Positions 35,088 through 50,606 of a stretch of DNA of 64,000 nucleotides are shown here, piece by piece (position 1 is the first letter of the stretch; every line of letters begins with the position of its first letter). The position numbers and the translations under genes were made by a program. This DNA is from Hoplostethus atlanticus. Taxonomy: Eukaryota; Chordata; Actinopteri; Trachichthyiformes; Trachichthyidae. The stretch spans positions 3,312,001 to 3,376,000 of the forward strand of contig JAXDDX010000044.1 in NCBI GenBank assembly GCA_034670405.1, in the 5' to 3' direction. The notes below the pieces were generated by a model. That model saw only the letters and a program-made list of their open reading frames with translations. It did no database searches and was not told the origin of the DNA.

Positions 35088-37271
35088 GTATGTATTCTGA
35101 TTTTATTCTGTTTTATTAAGCCAAGATATTTCTTAGAATCTTGTACTGTGTCTTGATTTGAACTATGTGACCATCTAGAAGTGGTAGTTAATGTCTTTCT
35201 GAGAGGTTTTCAGTCAATGCCTCTCACTGTAAAAATATTAAGTTAGCGTTGCAAGTGGGTATTGAATCCTATGAAACATCACAACACTGTTGATATTTGG
35301 GCTTGTCATGTCTCAGGCACAGTCCTCCATTATTATTATTAGGCACAATCCTTAATTGCAGCATGGTGCCCCCTGTTGAAACTCTTTTTTTCTGCATGAC
35401 GAATAAAGAACCCAGTACTGGCTTTGATTACACAGTATTGGATTGAGGCCATTCTTCACTCCAAAAATTAATGGCAACTAAGTTTTGCAAGTATTTTGGG
35501 GCTGTAAAAACTGTATTTACATTTGTAATGTTGGGTGTGAAACAAGCCTGAAAGTTTAAAAAGCTCATTTGATATCTAAACGTCAACCTCCTCAAGAACA
35601 TACAAATCATCAAATATCTCTAATATCAAATATCAAATATATCTAATATAATATCAAATATCTAATATAAATATCTTCTAACATCAGACAGTGTTCAACA
35701 TTCAAGAAAGGAGGTATGAATGGCTGAATGTTCTCATTCAGTCTGAACACTCATTAAGGTGTACAGTATTTCTGAATTAAGAGCACTTGCACATGGCAAG
35801 TTATTTTTGGTGCCCTTGGCCTGTCTCTGTCTCAACTGTTTGTCTCTGTCCATCAGTTTAGCCAGAACTGTTCAACAATGAAACAATGTGATGAATTCCT
35901 GTCCCAATCCCTCATCTGCCTTTTGTCCCGGTGCCCGTGTTTATCCAGATTCACATGCTCATGCTCTGAGGTCTGGGCTAAAAGCTGACTATGAAAGGAT
36001 CGAAAAGACTCAGGCGGCTTCAGTCCTTGATCTGCCACGTTAATACACTTCCCAGACAGTTGGTCTGGGAAGGCCTCCAGTTGTTGACATTGAAGATATT
36101 GCTTGGGAAATTGTCTACCATTGTCAGGGTGTTTGGTCAGGCTCGCTTCCTCATTCTTTATGTTCAGTCAGTCTACACGGCTATATGCAGCTCTTCAGAT
36201 TGTTTTCACCAGGTCGCTATGGCAGCACACTACAGCATCCCCTGTTTATCAATGCTAAATCACATTCAAACATATAAACTGGTACAGTTGTTAGGAGGGA
36301 TAAAATGATTGTATTTATCAGGCTCAAAGCACATGGAGACGTTTATTTACTACACCCCTGCAGTTCAGTAGGTGAAATGATAATAGTGGACTTGGCTGGT
36401 GTTAATAGTGGCCGGCGGACCGGCTTAATCTCTCCATCCCATGTTCTCTCTTGTAAATCAAATTAAACAAGGAGGATTCGCCAGCTGATACCTCGCTCTT
36501 ATCCTGGGTAATAGGACACTGCTCCAGCTGAGTCTCTCCGGGCCCTTCTATTCCTAGCTCATTAGATACAAATGGCCTTTCCCTCCACCTTATTCTTGCA
36601 ACAAAAACACTGACCTGTGTTGAACAGTGTAGCTCACCCCCAGTGGCCACCTCTCACTAAGTCGTGTACGTGGTGCACTGACATTCTGATGCCATGACAC
36701 AAAAGGATACTACTAACTATTACATCTGGGAGGTACAGTATATACAACGGAAACACTAAGATAGAAATGAAAGGGACACTATTATTGGAATTCAAATTTT
36801 CCTGTTTATATATAGATATGATCAAAGATGTTTAATGTAGACATTGTTAAAATATGATTTTGTTTGAGCGATTGAATTTAAAGTTTTGCATTTTCAAAAA
36901 TCCTTCCTTTTTAACCAGACTAACTAATTACAACTTGACTTGATCTTGATTGGCTCCCCTTACGTAACAATTACTGAAAATCCGTCCAATCAGGCCAGTT
37001 TGCAGCATTTGAACTGGAAAGCCTCCACGCTGGTGTTGTCAGCCAATCAGGGTCCAGTATTGTGACTGTTCTGACTGTTCAATAATACCTTTTTAGCTAC
37101 AATTATTTGCAGAACATCATGGAGAACATTATTCTTATCCTGAGCCGTTGTGTATTTGAAAACAAAATAATGAAAACTGAATAATATGGGACCTTTAGAA
37201 ATGTAATATAATGTGTACATGTTATTTAAATCAGTAATGCTTTTATTAGTCTTGTGTGGTTTTCTCTCTAG
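35088..37271 (+). other. tnnt1 first intron
   Basis: 2.2 kb without a supported exon. It contains an AT-rich stretch with repeated ATCTAATATCAAATAT-type words near 35618-35680. Nothing else convincing was seen. Confidence 0.5.
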
Positions 37272-37278
37272 TGTCACC

Positions 37279-40105
37279 ATGTCTGATATAGAAGAAGAGC
37301 ATGAGTAAGTTATCATTCAAATCCTACAACCTTCATACATTACCTTCTCTTTATGGTGTGGCTGATATATTATTTTTTTTCTGTTTCTTACCCAGAGAAC
37401 ATCAGGAGGGTAAGCACTTTCATTTTACATACATTTTTAGTTGTTTCATCTCTCCTCTCTCTTCTACGTATTTGGTCACTCTGGCACTCATTCTTTCTTC
37501 AGAGGAAGAGGAGGAGCAGGGAGAAGGAGGTGAGAGCTTGATGTTGATTTCAGCTACCTAACCTAAGAGCTAACAAACTCCTATCACACATAATGCACAT
37601 CAGCAACATGGCTTCATGCAATGTCTTTCCATACCTGTGTCAGAGTCAAAACATCACATATCCACGTGGGAGGGAGGCAAAACGTAAATGATGATTCCAT
37701 TCAGCTTTCAGCTTCACTCAATAAATGGTCTATAAATAAACAGGGAACAAAGCCGAAGACCAGTAACTGTGTGAGCAGTGAAACTGAGAGGTTTAACTCC
37801 TGACAAACGGATTGCTTGTAAAAAAGTGGACAGTATATTTCATTTTTGTCTATATAAAATCTAAACCCTGATAGTGACTACGCTTCATAAATACACACAA
37901 AATGTACTTGCTGCTGTTTGCCTGTGTAGGGCAATATATAATTCATGGCACCTTGCACATAAGTCATATAATAAGCAGAGTGGCTGTAGCACGGTGGGTT
38001 TTCAACGTTTTAACCTTGGGATTGATCAACTTTCCTTTCCTACTAGTGTGTTGTGTCTGGAATCATTTATTGCTACCTGCTTCTTTGTCTCTCAGCGAGT
38101 TTTCCTTGGACTGATCTTGGCTGTTGTGTTTCATAATCTGAAAGTAGACTTGGTCAGACTCTCTCTGGTTATTAATTCTGTTTCTCTATTTCTCTCTATT
38201 TCTATCCTGGCTGATATATTGAAGGGGAACGCCCCAAATACAGGTATGTGTATGTGTAATAATCTGATCTAACTACAAATACAGTATAGCACGGAGAAGT
38301 AAGAGTCTGTAAAATTACATTGATATTCTTGGTCTTTTGCAGGCCACCGGTCTCACAGCTTGCTGCCCCTAAAATCCCTGAAGGGGAGAGGGTAGACTTT
38401 GACGTATGTTTCCCTATTACCCTTTCTTAATGAAATGACTACATGATTATTAACAGCATTCTTGAAACTTGATCCATGCATCCGTCCACTGGTCCTTCTC
38501 AGGACATCCATAGGAAGAGGATGGAGAAGGATCTTCTGGAGCTGCAGACTCTGATTGACGTGCACTTTGACCAGCGGAAGAAAGAGGAAGAGGAGCTGAT
38601 CGGGCTCAAAGACAGGATTGTAATGCCCTTTTTTTCCATATATGTGTCTAACCTCTTTTTGCATGTTTGTCTCAAAGAAATCGATGAGAGGTTATACTAA
38701 GTAATGTGAAGAATTGGTAGGTGATAAATGAGCTATACTGTATGTGTGAATGGCCTGATGATGCAACATAGTCTTTCTATTTAAGGAGAGCCGCCGGGCA
38801 GAAAGAGCTGAGCAGCAGCGTGTGAGGGCAGAAAAAGAACGTGACAGACAGACCAGGATTGCGGTAATTAATTACATGTGTTACCGTGACCGTGCATGTT
38901 GATAATCTGTTACCATGGTCAAAGCAAGCTGAAGTTGAATTGAATATGTGTAATTTATAAGATTTGACTCCTTTGTCTAAAAGAGCAATGTCAGTAAAGG
39001 AATGTTCAACTGACCTTTTCTTCAGGAGGAAAGACAGAGGAAGGAAGACGAGGAAGCGAAGAAGAGGGCAGAGGATGAGGCAAAGAAGAAGAAAGTGCTC
39101 TCCAACATGGGGGCTCACTTTGGTGGGTTTCTGGCTAAGGTTAGTGGAACGCTGACATCTACTAGCTATGCAGTGGAATATTGGATTCGTGGGAAGGTTT
39201 TTGTCAGGAAAAGTGCGTTACTTTATACTACCCTGTCAGTGCAGTTTGAGCCTTGACGTGTGTGTCTGATCCTTCTAGAAAATAGGATGTGTTTGAATGT
39301 TTCCTGCAGGTAGAGCAGAGGAGAGGGAAGAGTCAAACAGGCAGGGAGATAAAGAAGAAGACTCTGGCAGAGAGACGCAAGCCACTGGCCATTGAGACCC
39401 TGAGAGAGGACAGCCTGAGGTCAGTTAGATCCAAGAGCCTTCAGAGCCTTTTGGGGGAACTTGTAAATGATCAATTATAACTCCCCTGACTGTGTATTTG
39501 TCCGTTATAATTTCAAATAAACATTTAGTACTTTCAATCCCATGTCATAGAAATTTTGAGTTGGCTCTAAGCCTGGCAAATACCACTTGGAACTGTTGTG
39601 GAAAATTGGCTAATGGCCTTTCATCAACACTATAGAAACCGTTGAGCTCCAGGGTGAGAAATTAGGCACTTGGGCGAACGCTGAAAGCACATCTCCATTT
39701 GCTGATGTTCTCATGACTGTTTCAGAGAGCGAGCCAATGAAATGTGGGAGTGTATCTACCAGCTGGAGTCAGAGAAATTTGACCTGACTGAGAAGATGAG
39801 GAGACAGAAGTACGAGGTGAGCAATTTTGCTGGGGAATATTTGCAAGTCATGTGAGACCATTACGGCTCTTTCTATACAATACGTGACATCAGATTCATA
39901 ATGCATATTTGAGTCTGTCTGTTTTATTTTTTCAGATCAACGTCCTCCTGAACAGAATTCAACACGCTCAGAAATTGTGAGTGAATTTGCTTTCTCAGGC
40001 CACCATGACACTGACTATTCATAACCTTCTCTGACTCTTTTCATCCCCTTTCCATCCAGCAAAAAAGGTCACGGTAAGGGCAAGGTGGGCGGACGCTGGA
40101 AGTGA
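37279..40105 (+). CDS. tnnt1: Troponin T, slow skeletal type
   Basis: Tropomyosin-binding subunit of the thin-filament troponin complex. Coding exons: 37279-37304, 37396-37409 (14 nt), 37503-37529, 38225-38243 (19 nt), 38343-38403, 38503-38619, 38786-38863, 39026-39139, 39310-39419, 39726-39816, 39936-39976, 40060-40105; 247 aa, all phases agree. Visible are a short acidic Glu-rich N-terminus (MSDIEEEHE), the tropomyosin-binding core [17 protein letters not shown], a Lys/Glu coiled coil, the conserved [10 protein letters not shown], and the C-terminus [30 protein letters not shown] matches TNNT1 better than TNNT3 (QKKRQNKDL). The tiny N-terminal exons are the part alternatively spliced in this family. 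Converges with dnaaf3, whose stop lies 550 bp downstream. Confidence 0.95.
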
Positions 40106-40258
40106 GCACAAACACTGGAGGCACAAAGAAGCAAGAAGACAGCTGATTGGTTTCAGGAACATGTTACAGCAATGTTGCAGTGTTCATCCCTTGAGCTGAG
40201 CTAGTACTGTAGAACTGTGTGGCATTGACTGAAATGGTTCCAGTTCATAAATATTATT

Positions 40259-40264
40259 ATTAAA
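40259..40264 (+). terminator. tnnt1 polyadenylation signal (ATTAAA)
   Basis: ATTAAA lies about 155 bases after the stop. It is the common variant hexamer and the best candidate before the convergent dnaaf3 3' end. Confidence 0.5.
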
Positions 40265-40655
40265 ATGCACATACAACTAAAAGGGGTATTCTTCTATCAT
40301 TGTTATTCAAAGGGCAAATGAAATTCCAAGTAGGAAAAAAACTAGGAGAATTTGATTTGAATTTGAAATTCAAACACTGAAAAATTAATTCAAACACCTA
40401 ACACAAACTCAGTTCATCAACAGTTAGAAAAGTAAACACAAACATTAAAGGCCAATAATAATGAATAGCTGAACCTGAGGCATTTGACAATTGCTACTAC
40501 TCATTGGCTTGTAGAAAACAAAAGATTCAAACTGATCTTATAAAATGTCTGAGCTCTCACAAATATCAACTTGACTTTCAATCCGTTGCATCATGTGACG
40601 GTAAAGGTGCTGATGACGTAAGCGGAGTAAAAGTCTCTGCTGGATTCAGCCAGCT

Positions 40656-43600
40656 TTACTCCTCCTGCAATGTGAACGTGGCATGAACGTCGTCACTCTT
40701 TGCCTCGTGCCACCGTTCAAATCCCGCCTCCTGAACGGTGTTGCCCACTTTGTTTGCAAAGCCTGCTTCTTGCTCTTTGGTCAGGTCCAATAGGTACCTG
40801 AGATGTACAACAACACATTAAGATGAATGTCTTTAATACTGAAGTCTAACACATCAGTCTATCAGTGATTACCAACAGCAAATACTGAGCTGTATTTGTC
40901 ATGTATAGTGCAGTGGCAGAATGACTGTACTCTAGGTGACTGAACTGTTACCATGGCAACAAGCCCTGTTACTATAAAAACCCTCACTTGGCCAACTCCA
41001 CGATGAGCACAGCTCTCGGTGCTGCAATCTGTCTCAATGCCGGGCCCAACTGGTGCACCAAGCTTTACAACATCGACCGAGGGGGAGAAAGAGATAAGGA
41101 AAGTGAAACATGGTTGGGGATCACAGTAGTCTGCAGTAGACACGAGTGGACTGTCAATGGCTACTCTGAGACATTGTGGTTCAGTTACTCTATTGCCATG
41201 TAAAAAAAACAACATGCATTATGTATCAGGTCATGTGATATTTGTGATGATTCGCAAAAATAGAGCTCACACCTGGCTGAAAAGTAGATGGCGTTGAACA
41301 ACTGAGAGTACTTCTGTCTTTCTGGCAGTTTGGAAAGAGAGTCCATAGGCAAGAAGGTCACAGAGATCCCATTCAGATGCATCAGGTCTGAAAAGGATCG
41401 GGGCAAATGTATTGTATATGTATCTCAAATACTCTGTACAGTTTTTTTGTGCTAAATGTCAGCACAGGCTTCACAATGGTGAAAGTACTCAACCATTTGC
41501 AGAAAGGCTTCAAACCCGGTTCATATTTACTTATATTTCATACATCTTTCCATTTAACACACTGGAGCAAACAATGTGTTTTGCCACAAGGCTTCATCAA
41601 GTTCGCTCATCCACCAGGGTCTGAAGCCTTTCAGTGTTTTCGTCATTGCGTGAACTATTACTCCTGCTCTAACCAGCACTGTGCTGCTGTTCATCGGGCA
41701 TCTAGAACAACAGGACTGCTTGAGGTGGCCATTTTACCATTAATGTTGACAGATCCGTGGTGAGCCTCTGTCTGTGAGGGTGGTTCCTCTGCTTCTGTTT
41801 TCTCTGCGTCTGACTGAGAAGTAGTGGCGCTGCTCCTTCTACAGGACAAGGACTGGAACAATGCCTGCACATTTGCAAATGAGATATCCTGGGCTGTCTG
41901 AGGAGAGACGGTGAGAAAACAGATGGGAATCACTACCTTCCTAAACATGTACGACATTTATTTCAACTGAACGATGACGCTTTGAATGAACAGAAACTGA
42001 CAGAGACGTAAACCACAATGAAACGCGTAAACAGCTGCTACATTTTACCTTGATATGTTGTCCATTCTGTGTCTGCAGTAGGCTCTCGTCATCAGTCTCA
42101 ATGCCAAAGGAGAGGTAAGGACTGGACACGATGTCTCCCCAGTAGCCCCTAGCTGCCACTTTGTCACCCCTCTACACACACGCAGTAAAAGTTGAGTTCC
42201 TTCACGATATTACAATATCACTGCATCATATACTGTGTTAAAATATGAAAAAAAAATACTTACATGACTGAATACTCTTGTGGAGAGCAAACTTGCATTG
42301 GTTATTTGGTAGGTAGCTTCCCTCATCTCAAATGCCACACCCCGCTCCCTCCATTGAACATATTGTTGTTTGTTGATAACACCACCCTGAATGCAGAATA
42401 ACCACAGAATGAGTGTCCATATTAAATACCAAATTACTTCGGAAAGAGTCCACCCTTGGATACTCTTACACTGTGACGTATCATCAATCTGTGATGTTCA
42501 GTTGTTCAGTTAGTTATTTTGTGATGAATTTACCTTCATGGTGTACCCACTTTCCCTCAACCTGCCTTCTACTTCAGTTAGTGATGTCCTACATTTCCCA
42601 GACTGACTTTCCACCCCCAAGAGAACTTGCCTCGACTTGTTGTATTTAGCTATTGGTTTTACATGTAGGTGGAGAGAACAATTACGATAGCAATAGCGCA
42701 AGAGTTTCTAGTTGAGATGAAGTGAGGTGAGCCCCTTATTTAAAACGTTGTGCAACAATATCTTTCAGCTGCATTGCATTCTGGTCTATTCAGGCTACTG
42801 TTGGTGAAGAAATTGGTATCTGTTCCTCTTCTACAATGGATTGCGCCCTGTATGATTGTTGAATGTTGGTGCAAAATGCAATTTTTTAAAAAGTATTTTA
42901 GAGTGATTTTTTTTCCATTAATGGTTGCCCACTTTTGAATAATAATTTCTGGGAGCAAATGAACAAATTCAAATTCTCCCAACTTTGAAACAATGGTTTC
43001 ATACCCCTTTCTGGTGCAGCTTCATGGTAAGGTCCCAGTCGAAGCATCCCTTTCTGGAGTCGTAGCGTGTTCCCAGGTGCTGCCTGACCCGGCCATCCCA
43101 GGCCTTGGCTATTGAGACATGAGCACAACGCCCAGATGAAGATGAGGAGGATGGAGGCTGGATCCACAACTTGAATATCCTGGCCAGCTCATCTCGCTCC
43201 TTGTACTGTACAAATTTGCAAATGCAATGAGATTGAGAAACTTTTACTTAATGTTGTGGAAAACGTATGCAGCACCAGAATTCTCTCCAATACATATAAT
43301 AAGTCAATAATGTGAAGTAGACATCCAACTGTCTCAAATGTGACTGAGCAGACCTCAATGTCTGATGAAATAGCTTGAAATCCTACAGTGAAGGATCAGT
43401 AAACAGTGTTTTCCTACCTTGAGCAGCGTCGTGTCCAGGCAGGCGTGTGTGGCTGTCTCCAGAGTGTCAGTAACAGACAGAGATAGCTGTGATGCTGCGT
43501 GCCTCACTGTCTCCTCCGTCTGGCTGCGGATCTCACTGTTCCCAAACACTTCAAGGAAAACCTCTGTCTTCTCTGAGAATCATATCATATTATATCATAA

Positions 43601-44460
43601 GCTATAGATCACATCTAGATATATCAATATTTACACTATAAAATTATATGGCAATTATTTCATTTTGTAAAGGATAAATCATATCCATAGCTTGAAAGAC
43701 TGAATAAGATACATTAGAATGTGGACCCACCGTGAAGTCCCATGCTTTCCTGAGGTGTTAGAGCCAGATAGAGGAGCAGCAACTGTCTTGCCACCACCTC
43801 CATGCTGTTTTCTATTACCCATATCTACAGAGGAACAGAGAGAAAGTTTACACCACACATCACACCAGTCTATTCTCATTGGCCACATGATTAACAGGCT
43901 GGAAATCACATGAATGCTGTCTGTGTCCCTCAAACTGGCGATGGTCTTCAGAATGTGCCGTGGATCTCCACTGCCCACCAGCAAAACATTGACTTCCCCT
44001 TCCTGTCTCACAGGACCTGCAGAGAGAGAGAGACAGAAAAAAGAATGTAAGTATGTAACATGTGAATGGCTAAATTCATTCAAACACTTGGTGAGCATTT
44101 TATTTTCTACGTCCAGGGCAGGAAACTACTGTGGCTGGTCAATCCCAAATTTCACCAGCCACTTTCATTGTTTTACCAGAATAGGACCTCCAAATGATGA
44201 CATAATGCTGGATACCTGCCAAAGCTGGTGGCCACAGACAAACCTCTTAATCCCCCACCATGTCCACATCCATCCGTTATTATAATACATAGTCCATCAT
44301 CATAAAAAGTGAAAACAACAATTTCCACTCGGGTGCCTGTGTGGGGAAATGGTTATTACACCCGCACCTGAACCTCACCTGCACTCAGCAAGTCGCGCGC
44401 TGGGCTGAAGCCCCACCAGGTGATGCAGCCCGCGCCCTCAGACGTTCGTCCAGCACACAT
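40656..44460 (-). CDS. dnaaf3: Dynein axonemal assembly factor 3
   Basis: Cytoplasmic factor needed to preassemble axonemal dynein arms; human DNAAF3 loss causes primary ciliary dyskinesia. Coding exons in transcript order: 44460-44379, 44016-43910, 43824-43731, 43572-43418, 43205-43005, 42386-42264, 42171-42049, 41897-41738, 41387-41273, 41062-40988, 40797-40656; 458 aa, phases agree. Recognised by [13 protein letters not shown] at the N-terminus (human SVSWWGLSPALDL), [37 protein letters not shown] and [10 protein letters not shown]...[17 protein letters not shown]. These correspond to the N-terminal methyltransferase-like (DUF4470) and C-terminal (DUF4471) regions. A Ser/Thr/Glu-rich linker around exon 8 is variable. 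A noncoding first exon lies upstream. Confidence 0.95.
42435..42915. mobile_element. MITE, copy 3 of the TTAA-ended family
   Basis: Shares GTCCACCCTTGGATACTCTT, ATTTTGTGATGAA, AACCTGCCT and CTACATTTCCCAGA with the elements at 3101-3663 (reversed) and 20376-20875. It lies in the dnaaf3 intron between exons 43005 and 42386. Ends are eroded. Confidence 0.6.
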
Positions 44461-44809
44461 CCTGTGAAAGACCAAAGACCAACGAAGGTATACAGGCTAA
44501 CCTAGCGGAATTTCTTGTCTCTTCTCCAAAGGAAACACTGGTTTTCTAAGGAAATGTCCATACTGTTTTATTCGTTACACCTAGCGTTAGCACAACTTTT
44601 ACAGCCAGTGGTTGTTTTGGCTCAGTGGTGTTGTGAGCTAGCTTAGCATGAACGTTAAAATGAAAACAATGAGTACAATAACGAATGTAACCCAGGGCAC
44701 AGACCGTGTATCTAAACTTCTAGGTTATTCCTATCCATGGTTGTAATACATATCATACAAGCTACGTCCAAATAATATAGTATGGAGCAGAAATGGTAGA
44801 TAAACTCAC

Positions 44810-44940
44810 CTGGATTGATTGTAAGAACAGAGTAAGTTTAGCTGCTAACAAGCCCAAGGTAGTCTGAGCAGAAAGTTTGGGATGTGTTGCTAGGCAGCAG
44901 ATTGCCAATAGGGAGGAAAGGCGCCCTCTAACGGTGCCTC
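44810..44940 (-). promoter_or_regulatory. dnaaf3: Probable dnaaf3 noncoding exon 1 and promoter
   Basis: A minus-strand donor AATCCAG|GTGAGT ends an exon at 44810. The coding exon is preceded by the acceptor TTTCACAG at 44462. Nothing coding is visible upstream, so this is taken as the leader exon, with transcription starting around 44.9 kb. AGCGTTAGC- and AACGTT-type words occur in the intron at 44580-44660. Confidence 0.5.
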
Positions 44941-44999
44941 TCGTATGATCTCTGTTCTCAAATGCAATATATGATGTGAAGTGCAAGGTATGATGCTTT

Positions 45000-45491
45000 G
45001 ACACGCAGATACACGTACAGATGTATGCAAGAAAAGGCAGGATTGTATCAGTTTATGAAGCGTTTATGAAGCCCCACAGCATAGCCAAGCCTTTTCAGGA
45101 TATTGTTGCACCACCATACCGCATTATTTTTACAGCACTACAAAACAAACAAAAAAGGCCTAGTTTACTAAACTAGTTATAGACTAAAACTATTCTGTCT
45201 TCAGTCAGAACCAACTTGTCTGAATAAGCCAATGAATAACTGTGAATTTATTTAGCCTAATTCTAACTAGGCACAAAAGATGCACGTTTACAGATACTGT
45301 TTCCCAAGTATACATTTATACAGTAAAAGGTGGACGTTAGAGGTTTTGAAAACAACCAAATGTCAAAAACATACAGCACACACGCACACACACCTTACCA
45401 AATATCTCCAAAGAACAAAAGGTATGGCAACAGAACATGCAAATTGATAAAACATCAGGATCAACACTGAAAATCAGAGACAGGTATCACT
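45000..45491 (-). other. syt5 3' UTR / intergenic
   Basis: No gene. A reverse-complement polyadenylation signal (TTTATT at 45247-45252) could end the syt5 transcript about 240 bases after its stop. Confidence 0.45.
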
Positions 45492-49037
<3,546 letters not shown>

Positions 49038-49135
49038 GTCAGCTGTAAAACATCAGAATAAATGTAGTTATTCATATCATGTTAGCCCCTTTAGTGCAAG
49101 AGTTCAAGTTTGGGTTTGAGTTCCCATGTATGCAA

Positions 49136-49537
49136 AGGTGTGCCCTATGGCTCAGTCCTGGGTCCACTTTTGTTCACTATCTATAGCCTTGGTCAAAATA
49201 TACCCAATGCACCTTTTCACTTTTATGCTATACCCTGATATGGTCATATACTGTTCCGCACCTACACAATGCATCTGGCATTTGATTTTATTCAATCTCA
49301 GCTGTGTAATCTTAAACTTGTTTTGAATGCAGACAAAACAAAGAACTACATTAGAACTAACCAAGGGAAGCAGTTTGAGGTGGTGTCTTCATTTGAGTCT
49401 AGCAAAAGTTTGGTTGTTACTACATTTTACCAATACTTGATTATGGATTATTATGATTATTTGTTGTGTATGAAAGCATTAGCTCAGTGTCTTCCGATAT
49501 TAGATACAGTTTATGATGATGCTTTTTTTTGCTAAAT
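49136..49537 (+). mobile_element. Fragment of a LINE reverse transcriptase
   Basis: Read on the + strand across more than one frame, the translation resembles the C-terminal half of a non-LTR reverse transcriptase: YGSVLGPLLFTIYS, HFYA, a YCSAPT-like piece, then LKLVLNADKTK and later LPILDTVYDDA. The catalytic YADD is degraded to YAIP and the frame is broken at least once. It is 5'-truncated, as usual for LINEs. It ends in AATTGAATTGAATTG followed by an AAT microsatellite. It sits about 100 bp upstream of the syt5 coding start on the opposite strand. Confidence 0.7.
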
Positions 49538-49555
49538 TGAATTGAATTGAATTTT

Positions 49556-49556
49556 A

Positions 49557-49588
<32 letters not shown>
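49556..49588 (+). repeat. (AAT)n microsatellite
   Basis: About eleven ATA/AAT units directly after the LINE fragment, probably grown from its tail. Confidence 0.85.
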
Positions 49589-49590
<2 letters not shown>

Positions 49591-50606
49591 GCTTTGTATT
49601 TACACTGTGTAATCCATATTTTCATGCATCATAGTACAGGGCAGTACACAGCACAGGACATCTCTAAGCCAGATGCTCAACATGGCTGACCCTAATCCCT
49701 TCATTCTGTATTTCATCTCCCCATAACCCACCCTCTGACTCACCATTTCTTCCTTCCCCATTTGTCTCTCCGCCTATTTCCTTCTCACAGCCCCTACTGG
49801 ATTAAACACTGTCGCTACAATATTAATGCAAAATCCCAGTTCCTCAAAGCTTAAATAAATAGGGGATGGTAGCCTCCCTCTCTTTAACCTACCAAGGCCA
49901 CTCCTCCAGCATTTCCCACCAAACTATCTCTAATGGGTTTCTGGAATGATGGCTCTACATAAAGGCATTTCAAAGAAGGAAGTCTGGTGGATTATAGCCT
50001 ACACTGAGGTGAAATCTTGGTCTTTATGCTCATAACTTCCAGGGGCATCTTCCTACAAACTAAACTACAGTATTAGTTGCAGTCAAAGAAATATTTACCA
50101 AATCATTTGATGAGTGTTAAAAATGTCAAGGTTTTTCTAGCTGCACCGCCACTGTTTTTTTTAAATCTGTAGACCATGTCCATCACAGTCTCAGCTTTAG
50201 GGGTGGTGGTGGTAATATTCATGTTAATAGGAAAATAATAAAACATATTGTTCACATCAAATATACCAGTTAAGAGATTAACCAACCTTATGAGTAGATG
50301 AGATCAAAACAGAATACTAATATCACAATAAAACATTTGATATGTAATGCGATGTTCAACTTACCTGGTAATATATTCCTTAAAATTCTTTGATATTGAC
50401 AAATTTGTTGGAACTTTTATATCAAAATATATTTAGTGCTGCATCTCCCCTGACCAATTGGAGCCCTCACAGACCCATTATCCCGTTTGTTCTACATGCC
50501 AGTGACTATGACTGCTGGGCTCCCCCCAACCCATTCCATCTAAGCTAAAGCGCTGGCAAATCACTAAAGCAGTGCTGTTATTTAATCCCCCCTCCCCCCC
50601 TCATCA
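49589..50606. other. Gap between the LINE fragment and the duplicated block
   Basis: No exon, promoter or repeat could be supported. The noncoding leader exon of syt5 should lie here or further right, but I cannot place it. Confidence 0.4.
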
